From an uncultured Verrucomicrobiales bacterium (lineage in GTDB: Bacteria > Verrucomicrobiota > Verrucomicrobiia > Verrucomicrobiales > DEV007), in NCBI GenBank assembly GCA_937893785.1, contig CALCSP010000682.1:1-5736 (forward strand): a DNA stretch of 5,736 nt. The letters run 5' to 3'. Of the stretch, positions 1-5,736 are shown piece after piece (positions within the stretch are counted from its first letter, which is position 1; every line of letters begins with the position of its first letter). The notes beneath the pieces are model-generated. The model saw only the letters and a program-made list of their open reading frames with translations, did not search any database and was not told the DNA's origin. Made by a program: the position numbers and the translations under genes.

Positions 1-1072
1 GCTTGCCGACATCCTGCTTGTTGGGCGGGTGAATATCACGAAGCGTGGCAATATCAGTGGTTACCGCCATACCGGTGTGAGGAACCTTCAATGTTTCGAG
101 TTGAGCTTGCCAGATACCAGGCAATTCCTTGGGGTTACGGCGGTAATTGAATGGGGCAAGCTGGACAAAATAGAAAGGCAGGTCAGGCTTGTTCCAAACG
201 CTGCGCCACCCGGCAATGAGTGCTTTCATCTTTTCATGATAACGCATCCCTTCACCGTTGTTGGACTCACCTTGATACCAGAGAGCTCCCTTGATTGCAT
301 AGGGAAGCAGCGGCGAAATCATCCCGTTATACAGCGCCAGTGGACTCTGGTGATGAACCCGGTTGCCATTCTTGTGCGGAAACTCACTGAGCTTGTCAGC
401 AAACTCCTCCTTAAGTGCCGGCACCGCCTTGAACCCCTCAGGAGCAGTCCACGGTTCAATGCGTGTGCCTCCCCAGTTGGATCCTATCAAGCCAATAGGA
501 ACATTCAACTCACTCAAAAGCTCACGGGCAAAATAGAAACCCACTGCGGTAAAGTTGCGGGCTGTTGCCGGAGTGGCGGCCTGCCAACCGCTAGTGTTTA
601 CATCATTTTCCGGTTTATCCGAGGGTCGATGAGGCACCTTGATGTGACGTATCAGAGGATAATTAGCAGCTGCGATTTCCTCCTTAGCATTAGCCGATCT
701 GGCAACAGTCCATTCCATGTTTGACTGACCGGAACACAACCAGACTTCACCCACCAGAACATCCTCAAGAACAATTTCATTAGATCCCTTCACCACCATT
801 TTAGCACCCTTAGCATTAGCCTTCATCGACGGCAGATTGACCAGCCATTTCCCGTCCGCATCCGCCTTAGCCGACACCTTAGAACCACCAAATGAAACGG
901 AAATCTCCTCTCCGGGTTCTGCAAAGCCCCAGATAGGCACAGGCTCACCTTGTTGCAGGACCATGTGGTTGCCAATAACCGAAGGCAACTTGATATCCGC
1001 CATCACAATGGCAGGACAAAAGGCAAAAGCGGCAATAAATGAAGCAAGATGGATATGGAATTTATTTTTCAT
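1..1072 (-). CDS. SIAE-like (CE20/sialate O-acetylesterase family) secreted esterase, 3' end cut by window edge
   Basis: The family removes O-acetyl groups from sugars (sialic acids, or acetylated plant or algal polysaccharides in environmental bacteria), and this one probably acts in the periplasm or outside the cell. 357 codons are visible without interruption, and the C-terminal part lies beyond position 1. The ATG at 1072-1070 starts a clear signal peptide (MKNKFHIHLASFIAAFAF, cleavage probably after VMA at about residue 25), followed by the typical mature start DIKLPSVIGNHMVLQQ. A beta-sandwich region (about 40-105) precedes the SGNH-hydrolase core. Block I is CSGQSNMEW with the likely nucleophile Ser117. 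It is followed by IGSNWGGTRIEPW (196-208), the conserved WYQGESN (265-271) and the Asp346-Ile-His348 catalytic pair in DIHPPNKQDVGK. All active-site elements are therefore present. The 100-bp gap after the HMA-DUF4396 gene leaves open whether it shares that transcript. The family is secure; the true substrate (sialate, xylan, fucoidan-like or other) cannot be read from the sequence. Confidence 0.93.
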   Translation of the reverse strand, partial: MKNKFHIHLASFIAAFAFCPAIVMADIKLPSVIGNHMVLQQGEPVPIWGFAEPGEEISVSFGGSKVSAKADADGKWLVNLPSMKANAKGAKMVVKGSNEIVLEDVLVGEVWLCSGQSNMEWTVARSANAKEEIAAANYPLIRHIKVPHRPSDKPENDVNTSGWQAATPATARNFTAVGFYFARELLSELNVPIGLIGSNWGGTRIEPWTAPEGFKAVPALKEEFADKLSEFPHKNGNRVHHQSPLALYNGMISPLLPYAIKGALWYQGESNNGEGMRYHEKMKALIAGWRSVWNKPDLPFYFVQLAPFNYRRNPKELPGIWQAQLETLKVPHTGMAVTTDIATLRDIHPPNKQDVGK

Positions 1073-1172
1073 AAGACAATTCTTTTCTTTGGCAGGCAGT
1101 CAGTCCCCCGCACAACACATAGTCATCCTTATCCCAGCTGGCAATCAGTGCAAGCCCGGGAATGCAGGTCTT

Positions 1173-1865
1173 TTAATGACAAGAAACCCCGTATTTCTTT
1201 AACCTCCAGTAATTATAAGGCCAAGGTGTCAGGAACCCTGCAATCCACATCGGGATAATAGCATACCAGGTCAACATGGCCCCCCCCGTCAACACAACAT
1301 CTGTGATATTCATAGCGGCTTCCATCGCAATCATGGAAATTAAGGACATGCCTGCTGCCGTTCGCAACGCACTTAGGAATGGCAATTGTTTCAGTAATAT
1401 AACGGTTTCAAGCGCAATTGAAGTCAACAGTCCATTCGTTATGGCAAGTATCATAATTGCCAAAGTTGACCACTCCGAATCGGTCCAAACAAATTGGAAA
1501 TAGGCGATGGTTCCAAGATCCCCAATACTACAACCGATTAAGCACCACTTGGTATTTTGCGCACTCTGCCGCCACGTTGCTCCGTCACGCCAACTGAACT
1601 GTGAACCACTAGCCTGACAGATAGTCTGCCCGGGTTCCGGATTACATTCGGGTGCATTCGGTGTGTATCCCGCCTCGAGTATCGCCTCCGACAAGATCTC
1701 CATGCAGGGCCCATTTTCATCGACAGAAATCACCGCGCGTTTTTCTTCCAGTTCAACCTTCACATCAATCACACCGGGAATGACCGACAGGGTTTCATGA
1801 ACACGAGCGGAACAGGACCGGCAGGTCATGCCTCCAACGCTGATGATATAATTTTCTTTTGCCAT
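1173..1865 (-). CDS. HMA metal-binding domain fused to DUF4396-type membrane domain
   Basis: This 230-residue protein joins a soluble copper-chaperone-like domain to a membrane domain of unknown function. Residues 5-70 are a complete heavy-metal-associated (HMA, CopZ/Atx1-like) domain. It has the metal loop GGMTCRSC (Cys15 and Cys18), then VIPGVIDVKVELEEKRAVI and AILEAGY, as in the beta-alpha-beta fold that binds Cu(I) or a similar soft metal. A linker (70-105) carries Cys74 and Cys83. Four hydrophobic helices follow at about 107-126, 131-155, 168-190 and 195-216. They hold DUF4396-like signatures as I remember them: KWCLIGCSIGD (107-116), SMIAMEAAMNITD (177-189) and a terminal PYNYWRLKKYGVSCH. 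Acidic residues Asp116, Glu153, Glu182 and Asp189 and Cys108/Cys112 lie in or next to the membrane segments and could line a metal path (inference). The ATG is the only sensible start. No Shine-Dalgarno sequence lies close to it; instead a perfect hairpin ends 5 nt upstream. It follows the GAF gene by 38 bp, so cotranscription is likely. Transport, sequestration or sensing of metal are all possible. Confidence 0.85.
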   Translation of the reverse strand: MAKENYIISVGGMTCRSCSARVHETLSVIPGVIDVKVELEEKRAVISVDENGPCMEILSEAILEAGYTPNAPECNPEPGQTICQASGSQFSWRDGATWRQSAQNTKWCLIGCSIGDLGTIAYFQFVWTDSEWSTLAIMILAITNGLLTSIALETVILLKQLPFLSALRTAAGMSLISMIAMEAAMNITDVVLTGGAMLTWYAIIPMWIAGFLTPWPYNYWRLKKYGVSCH

Positions 1866-1870
1866 GCGCT

Positions 1871-1891
1871 ATAAGGTCTGAAACACCTTAT
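1871..1891 (-). promoter_or_regulatory. Perfect dyad/hairpin between the GAF and HMA-DUF4396 genes
   Basis: On the minus strand the sequence reads ATAAGGT, a 7-nt loop, then ACCTTAT: a perfect 7-bp inverted repeat in the 38-bp gap. It ends 5 nt before the ATG of the HMA-DUF4396 gene. As RNA it would form a short hairpin that holds the only purine-rich AAGG sequence near this start. As DNA it could be an operator. Its presence is certain; its role (translation control, transcript processing, operator or chance) is not. It is not a normal intrinsic terminator, because no T-run follows it. Confidence 0.5.
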
Positions 1892-1903
1892 GCAGTAATT
1901 GCC

Positions 1904-2383
1904 TTAAACGGCCCCAATCAAGACGGATGCACATTGCTCGAGCGTCTTAATTTCCTCGCTAGTGTAATCATGCTCACCATCCTTACCGATACCGAGGGTC
2001 GCGATGACTTCCCCATCCGCGTCCATTAGCGGCACAACCACCGCACCTTCCACCTTCGTATCCTTTGCAGAGGGCCGGGCCACACCCGTATCATCTGTCT
2101 GTAGGTTACACATGGTTACCGGCTCACGCCGCTCCGCACAGACGCCGGCCATACCCTTTCCGAATGGAATCTTACCGGCAATCTCGGCAATATGCGAAGG
2201 TAGTCCCACCTGCCCAATCAGCTCTAGAAATCCCTCACTTTTAAGCGCACGATGAAACGTGCAGGTTCGCGCCTGAAAATGCCCAGCTATCTCCGCGAGA
2301 ACCTCTTGTAGGCAGTCCCCATTTCCACCTTCCTTCTGAAGGATTACACGGATACGCTGTGGAAGTGATGTGTTTTCATCCAT
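1904..2383 (-). CDS. Small stand-alone GAF-domain protein
   Basis: This is a 159-residue cytosolic protein with no signal peptide or membrane helix, made almost entirely of one GAF domain. An N-terminal helical part (about 7-35) leads into HFQARTCTFHR (35-45). The GAF core follows: IPFGKGMAGVCAERREPV (72-89), MCNLQTDD (91-98), VEGAVVVPLMDADGEVIATL (111-130), and the closing helix YTSEEIKTLEQCASVLIG (140-157). GAF domains bind small ligands, nucleotides, heme, iron or redox signals and normally pass the signal to an output domain. No output domain is present here. Cysteines 24, 41, 82, 92 and 151 and His44 could bind a ligand or metal, but no known site is recognisable. The three catalytic cysteines of free-methionine-(R)-sulfoxide reductase do not align, so that enzyme is unlikely. 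The ATG at 2383 has only a weak upstream purine stretch. The gene is followed after 38 bp by the HMA-DUF4396 gene, which suggests a shared metal- or redox-related role (inference). Confidence 0.88.
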   Translation of the reverse strand: MDENTSLPQRIRVILQKEGGNGDCLQEVLAEIAGHFQARTCTFHRALKSEGFLELIGQVGLPSHIAEIAGKIPFGKGMAGVCAERREPVTMCNLQTDDTGVARPSAKDTKVEGAVVVPLMDADGEVIATLGIGKDGEHDYTSEEIKTLEQCASVLIGAV

Positions 2384-2426
2384 GACTATTGACTCTTACC
2401 CCAACCATTAGCGCTCACAAAGTGAT

Positions 2427-2480
2427 AAAAAAGATAAACAGCAATGCACATCTTTCTCATTAATATACAAAACACTGCCG
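2427..2480 (-). terminator. Weak candidate terminator after the S41 peptidase gene
   Basis: Just past the S41 stop codon the minus strand reads CGGCAGTG, a 26-nt loop, then CATTGCTG. This pairs as 8 bp including two G-U wobbles. It is followed by TTTATC and a run of six T. The long loop and wobble pairs make it a poor intrinsic terminator, but it is the only candidate in the 101-bp gap. The same AT-rich gap presumably also carries the promoter of the GAF gene; I see no convincing -35/-10 pair there, only an AT-rich TATATT on the minus strand near 2462-2467. Confidence 0.22.
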
Positions 2481-2484
2481 AAAT

Positions 2485-4815
2485 TCATTGCCCACCAAGC
2501 CGCTTCAAGGCGGCGTCTAGAACAGAATCTGAATCACCAAGAAAATCTGAGGGCAAGGCTTCCATCTCAATATCAGGAGCAACTCCAACTCCGTCATAAG
2601 GCTGACCACTTGGAAGAAATTTCGCGGACTGGCAAAGGACGAATCCCAGCCCTGTATTAGGCAGTGAATAACTATCCATCCAGCCGTTGCCACCGCCACT
2701 AGGCATCCCCATTAGCGTCGTGTTCTTCAGGCCCTTGAACCCACCGAGAAAAATATCACCTGCACTGAACGTCCCACTGTCCTGAAGGATGATCAGTGGT
2801 TTTTCGTAATAGTAACAGCGCGGATTCATGGTTGAATCAAATGCCAGCACATGCCAGTCACTAAACTTCTCCATGGGCAGTTTCCATGTTGGCTCAAACG
2901 CCTTGATTGCCTTAAGAATCTGCGCACGCTGGGAATCCGTCTTCCAGTGTGATGAAGTCAGCGGTTGAGCCGACATGGCCGACATCATGTAACCATCGGG
3001 GTGCGCCTTGGGCAGTTCCATCGGCTTCCTGTAAGTTGAAAACTCAATGACGCGCATCGGATCGCCCGGCTTCAGAAAATACGGCATCAGGGTAAGGAGA
3101 ATATCCTTGGTTCCCCCGGAATTGCCGCGCACGTCAATAATCATGCCATGGGTATCCTTGAAATTCTCCATCCATTCCTCGAGTCGACTCAGAAATCTCG
3201 TGCTGCTGGTCATTTGCGAAATACGGATATATCCCACATCACCTATTCTTCTGCTATCCCCTCTGGGAAACTCAATGGAACGAACCGGTCTCCTCGCCAC
3301 ATCAACCTCTAACGATCGCTTTTTCTTTCCATCCTCGGATTCCATCTCCAGACTAATTGTGGGCTTGCGTGGCAACCCGAGCTCTGCCCTCAGGTAATTG
3401 ACATAACGAAGCATCCCGAGACTCTGTCGCAACCGCCACTGGGAAGACTCCTTCACCACAATATATGAAGCAACTTTGAGCCAGTCTTTGACAGGACGCC
3501 CGTCAATACTCACCACATAAGGATGTTCAGAATCCAAGAACCCATCTCCATTGCCATTGCAAAGATACAGGCGCCCCTTATAGCTACCAACCGAATAAGG
3601 TGCATAACCAGTCGGAAGATATTCTGAAGGGTGGTGCTGCATGCGTGCATGCCCATCACAGAACAGGCTGATTAACTTTGCCAGTTGCAACTCAAACCCG
3701 TTGACCCGGTTTCGGTCATCAAGGGAAAGCCGAATAGCATCAAGTGCCGCCCGGTAATCCACGGGTTTCAATTCGAGGTAGGCAAAGCAATGAGCCAAAA
3801 TATGCTCCAGGTAATCAAGGTCCTCTTCCAGCTCCTCTCTCGTAAAAAACCGTGATCTGTCATCAAGTTCAGGATTTGAAACCAGGAAACGATGCTCTGG
3901 AGCAATTCTCCTGCTTCGTTCCCTTGCAATCGCCTTGTCATCAAACAAAACACCAGAGAGCACGTGGGTCTTGATATAAGATCGCACCACCTGACGGTTG
4001 GTTGGAGCCACTGCATAGGCTTTCTTGGCAAATTCAAGTCCTTCTCTGGGTCGCCCGAGGCCTTGACTATATACTTGGAGTGCGAGCATCGCCATCGTTC
4101 GGGCATAAGCAGGATGATCTTCGGGCAACCGCCTGAGTAATTCCGTACCCTCTACATAATTTCCCCGTCGCAAGGCCGCCATCCCCTCCCGGTAAATATC
4201 ACGCCTCGGCACCTCGCCCGGCAGATAACCGATAATCTCGAGGTCAATAAAGAGGTCACTGCTTGACTGGTTGGCCTGATGCACTTCAATGGCCACGGTA
4301 TTCACCTCACCCTTTGCCAGGGATTCTAGAGGCACCATGTAGCGGTGATAAGTTGCCTCATCAGCGGGACCGGTCGCACTTGCCGCTGGTGTGGTGAATG
4401 CAACCTTGCCGGGAGCCATATTACTGCGGATCACCTCCCTGCCGTTGAGATAGACAATAGCGCCGTCATCCCTGCGCAAGAGGAATCCAAGGGCCCCGAG
4501 TTTTTTCCTTTGGAGCGGATCCACCCTGAAGGAAGTGCGGAAATAGGCACTCATGTGCTTGTCTTCCTCATCGTTCCCGAAGCTCAAGGTGGTTCCGAGG
4601 TCGCGCTCTCCATACCCCAGTGCCCCCTTACCCCGCTTCCATTCCTCATCGTCAAATGCAGCGGATTGCCAGCCTTCAGCCGGGGCTTGAGCACCATCAT
4701 TGTATTTCCAAGATGTTTGCTCCCCTCGCGGCAAAAGAATGGGTCCCCCAAGGCACGTGGCGGTGTAAAGTGTCCAAAGACTAGGAATAGCCAGCAACAG
4801 TTTATAAATTCTCAT
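2485..4815 (-). CDS. Secreted S41-family (tail-specific/Tricorn-like) peptidase with jelly-roll and TPR N-terminus
   Basis: The protein has 776 residues from the ATG at 4815, which starts a plausible signal peptide (MRIYKLLLAIPSLWTLYTA). An upstream in-frame TTG at 4851 would put a polar, charged 12-residue stretch before it and is disfavoured. AGG lies six bases before the ATG. Residues about 25-200 form a beta-sandwich of the kind common in PVC exoproteins: WKY near 36-38, FDDEEW (54-59), GKGALGYGE (62-70), YFRTSF (91-96) and DDGAIVYLNGREVIRSNM (116-133). About 205-285 looks like one or two TPR units. The peptidase region (about 320-776) has CDGHAR (386-391), a degenerate PDZ-like strand VVSIDGRPVKDWL, IIDVRGNSGG (559-568), the likely nucleophile Ser684 in DSGTFSAGD, and the closing YDGVGVAPDIEM (740-751). 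The family cleaves proteins near their C-termini or degrades peptides, here probably in the periplasm or outside. The active-site motifs are intact, so it is probably active; its substrate is unknown. It follows the PVC HEAT-protein gene by 133 bp. Confidence 0.92.
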   Translation of the reverse strand: MRIYKLLLAIPSLWTLYTATCLGGPILLPRGEQTSWKYNDGAQAPAEGWQSAAFDDEEWKRGKGALGYGERDLGTTLSFGNDEEDKHMSAYFRTSFRVDPLQRKKLGALGFLLRRDDGAIVYLNGREVIRSNMAPGKVAFTTPAASATGPADEATYHRYMVPLESLAKGEVNTVAIEVHQANQSSSDLFIDLEIIGYLPGEVPRRDIYREGMAALRRGNYVEGTELLRRLPEDHPAYARTMAMLALQVYSQGLGRPREGLEFAKKAYAVAPTNRQVVRSYIKTHVLSGVLFDDKAIARERSRRIAPEHRFLVSNPELDDRSRFFTREELEEDLDYLEHILAHCFAYLELKPVDYRAALDAIRLSLDDRNRVNGFELQLAKLISLFCDGHARMQHHPSEYLPTGYAPYSVGSYKGRLYLCNGNGDGFLDSEHPYVVSIDGRPVKDWLKVASYIVVKESSQWRLRQSLGMLRYVNYLRAELGLPRKPTISLEMESEDGKKKRSLEVDVARRPVRSIEFPRGDSRRIGDVGYIRISQMTSSTRFLSRLEEWMENFKDTHGMIIDVRGNSGGTKDILLTLMPYFLKPGDPMRVIEFSTYRKPMELPKAHPDGYMMSAMSAQPLTSSHWKTDSQRAQILKAIKAFEPTWKLPMEKFSDWHVLAFDSTMNPRCYYYEKPLIILQDSGTFSAGDIFLGGFKGLKNTTLMGMPSGGGNGWMDSYSLPNTGLGFVLCQSAKFLPSGQPYDGVGVAPDIEMEALPSDFLGDSDSVLDAALKRLGGQ

Positions 4816-4818
4816 AAC

Positions 4819-4901
4819 TTGCCTGCACCTTTGATGAACCTGCGGGCACAATGAGATACCTCCCGGCAGGCAACGGGTAAAGCAAAAGGTGCAATCCTGC
4901 C
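4819..4901 (-). promoter_or_regulatory. S41 gene leader with competing inverted repeats over the ribosome-binding region
   Basis: The transcript leader before the ATG at 4815 holds three inverted repeats that share bases. TGCACCTTT (4893-4885) pairs with AAAGGTGCA (4832-4824). TTGCCTGC (4873-4866) pairs with GCAGGCAA (4826-4819). GGCAGG (4901-4896) pairs with CCTGCC (4870-4865). The first two both cover the AAAGGTGCAGGCAA region directly before the start codon and exclude each other through a shared GCA; the third competes with the second. This could mask or free the ribosome-binding site. The repeats are certain; a regulatory role is inferred, and no known riboswitch class is recognised. Confidence 0.35.
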
Positions 4902-4929
4902 CGACCGGCTACACTACCGCCTTCCGGGC
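4899..4929 (-). terminator. Possible imperfect hairpin after the PVC HEAT-protein gene
   Basis: About 20 nt past the stop codon the minus strand has GCCCG (4929-4925) and GGC (4921-4919), then GCC (4909-4907) and CGGGC (4903-4899). These form an interrupted stem with a 3/3 internal loop and a 9-nt apex. Only a short T4 follows some 15 nt later, so it does not meet the usual terminator standard. It could instead end transcription weakly or be part of the structured leader of the S41 gene, with which it overlaps at 4899-4901. Confidence 0.25.
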
Positions 4930-4948
4930 CATCAGGGAAACAGGGATG

Positions 4949-5736
4949 CTACTTGCTGACCACCTCTATCGAACTCCAGTAACCAAACTCATTGGCCCAG
5001 TTGTTAGCTTTGTTTTCAAGAACAAGAGGAATCGTCTTTCCTGCATAGTCTGAGAGATCAACATCAAACTCAAGCCATTGCCCCTTAACCTGTGTATTAC
5101 CGACAATCTTGTCATAGATCACGTCCTTTCCTGCACGGACGCGCAATTGCCAGTCCCCATGGGCATGGTAACTCGCCCTGACCCTCAAAACAGTCTTCTT
5201 GCCGCTTGGCACCTTGAGTTCGCGGTAGATCTCGCATGGAACTTTCCTGTCCTTGGGATGTGTCTGCACGACAGGCTCGTTACGAAAACTCTTAATTCTT
5301 CTCACACCGCCCTCACCTACATTGCGGATATTAAATCCCGGGGCAATGCTCTGGATATGCTTCTGCCAGTTCGGATCCGGCTTTCCGGCATTGCTGTTAC
5401 TCCCAGCAGCCATGCGACGGGGTACAAGTTCTTGGAGAAGAGAAATCTTACCCGTAACTGCAAGAGTAAGCGCCTTTTCCGTATGGTCGGGAACCATCGG
5501 CTCAAGCGCATACCAAAGCATCTTTGGTATATTGTGGTCCTTGGCATCCTTTTCGTGTTTGACCAGCTCCTCAAGCAGTGGCCAGCGGTGCTCAAAGGCC
5601 ATGCGTCGCGCTGCAGAAGTCAGGTAAAGCCTCACTACTGCCGAAGGGTCATTAGCGGCCATTTTTACAAATTCTTTCCTAGCCTCCCCAGACGGATTCT
5701 TGTCCTCACAGAGCAACTGAACCGTCCAGGAACGAA
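4949..5736 (-). CDS. C-terminal part of a PVC-type HEAT-repeat/dehydrogenase-like exoprotein, 5' end outside window
   Basis: 261 residues are visible before the TAG stop; the reading frame is open through the right window edge, so the true start lies beyond 5736. An in-frame TTG at 5716 is not the start: the family motif RSWTVQLLCEDKNPS runs across it. Residues about 1-100 are HEAT-like helices (DPSAVVRLYLTSAARRM, RWPLLEELVKHEKDAKDHN, IPKMLWYALEPMV), matching from memory the end of large PVC 'membrane-bound dehydrogenase / heme-binding' proteins. Those proteins usually begin with a beta-propeller sugar-dehydrogenase-like domain. Residues about 145-261 are a jelly-roll with THPKDRKVPCEIYRELKV, HAHGDWQLRVRAG and DYAGKTIPLVLENKANNW, ending in GYWSSIEV, and resembling a carbohydrate-binding module. 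No CxxCH heme motif occurs in the visible part, although family members often have one after the HEAT region. Location is probably periplasmic or extracellular, by analogy. Enzymatic activity cannot be judged without the N-terminus. Confidence 0.85.
   Translation of the reverse strand, partial: RSWTVQLLCEDKNPSGEARKEFVKMAANDPSAVVRLYLTSAARRMAFEHRWPLLEELVKHEKDAKDHNIPKMLWYALEPMVPDHTEKALTLAVTGKISLLQELVPRRMAAGSNSNAGKPDPNWQKHIQSIAPGFNIRNVGEGGVRRIKSFRNEPVVQTHPKDRKVPCEIYRELKVPSGKKTVLRVRASYHAHGDWQLRVRAGKDVIYDKIVGNTQVKGQWLEFDVDLSDYAGKTIPLVLENKANNWANEFGYWSSIEVVSK

Noticed and set aside
29..724. Long open frame on the plus strand at the left edge (231 codons)
   Set aside because: It lies opposite the SIAE-like esterase, whose frame shows signal peptide, GQSN, WYQGESN and DIH motifs. 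The plus-strand translation has no recognisable features.
1073..1172. In-frame continuation of about 35 codons after the HMA-DUF4396 stop codon (TAA at 1175-1173), suggesting readthrough or a small gene
   Set aside because: The TAA follows the expected C-terminal Cys-His end of the protein, the extension has no suitable start or ribosome-binding site, and its peptide resembles nothing I recognise. Chance is the simpler explanation.
1871..1891. Dyad as a CueR/MerR-type copper operator
   Set aside because: Remembered CueR sites read ACCTTCC...GGAAGGT with the half-sites in the opposite order and sit between -35 and -10 boxes. Here the order is AAGGT...ACCTT, no promoter boxes flank it, and it abuts a start codon.
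1904..2383. GAF protein as a free-methionine-(R)-sulfoxide reductase
   Set aside because: The reductase needs three cysteines placed as in E. coli MsrC (84, 94, 118). Aligned on the FG[RK]G motif, none of the corresponding positions is Cys here, and the IACD-type segment is missing.
4816..4851. Upstream TTG start for the S41 gene, adding 12 residues
   Set aside because: It would place a polar, charged segment before a good signal peptide. The ATG at 4815 has an AGG six bases upstream and begins the signal peptide directly.
4345..4854. Plus-strand open frame of 169 codons opposite the S41 N-terminus
   Set aside because: It is antisense to the jelly-roll coding region, whose motifs (DDGAIVYLNGREV and others) prove the minus frame. 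The plus-strand product has no domain-like pattern.

Overview
The window looks like a chromosomal segment from a member of the PVC superphylum, most likely Verrucomicrobiota and less likely Planctomycetota. The evidence is lineage style. The fragment at the right edge carries the HEAT-plus-jelly-roll C-terminus seen in the large 'PVC-type heme-binding / membrane-bound dehydrogenase' proteins. The S41 peptidase gene begins with the beta-sandwich (DDGAIVYLNGREV type) common in secreted PVC proteins. A secreted SIAE-like carbohydrate esterase sits at the left edge. By eye the base composition is near 50% GC, and Shine-Dalgarno signals are weak throughout, which is common in this group.

All five supported genes lie on the minus strand, so transcription runs from high to low coordinates. 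In transcription order they are: (1) the C-terminal 261 residues of a PVC HEAT-repeat/dehydrogenase-type protein (5736-4949, 5' end outside the window); (2) a secreted S41-family peptidase with N-terminal jelly-roll and TPR regions (4815-2485); (3) a small stand-alone GAF-domain protein (2383-1904); (4) a fusion of a metal-binding HMA domain to a four-helix DUF4396-type membrane domain (1865-1173); (5) a secreted SIAE/CE20-like O-acetylesterase, cut off by the left window edge (1072-1). Gaps between genes are 38 to 133 bp. No stretch over 300 bp lacks a gene. I saw no RNA genes, mobile elements or CRISPR arrays.

Genes 1, 2 and 5 are exported or envelope proteins fitting a polymer-degrading, carbohydrate-oriented lifestyle. 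Genes 3 and 4 form a tight pair (38 bp apart) that looks like a metal-handling unit: a small cytosolic sensor-like protein followed by a Cys-x-x-Cys metal-binding membrane protein of unknown function. This pair is the least explained and most interesting part of the window. A perfect 7-bp dyad with a 7-nt loop fills the gap between them, just before the start of the membrane protein. The leader of the S41 gene has overlapping inverted repeats that converge on its ribosome-binding region and could form alternative RNA structures. These regulatory readings come from sequence inspection alone.
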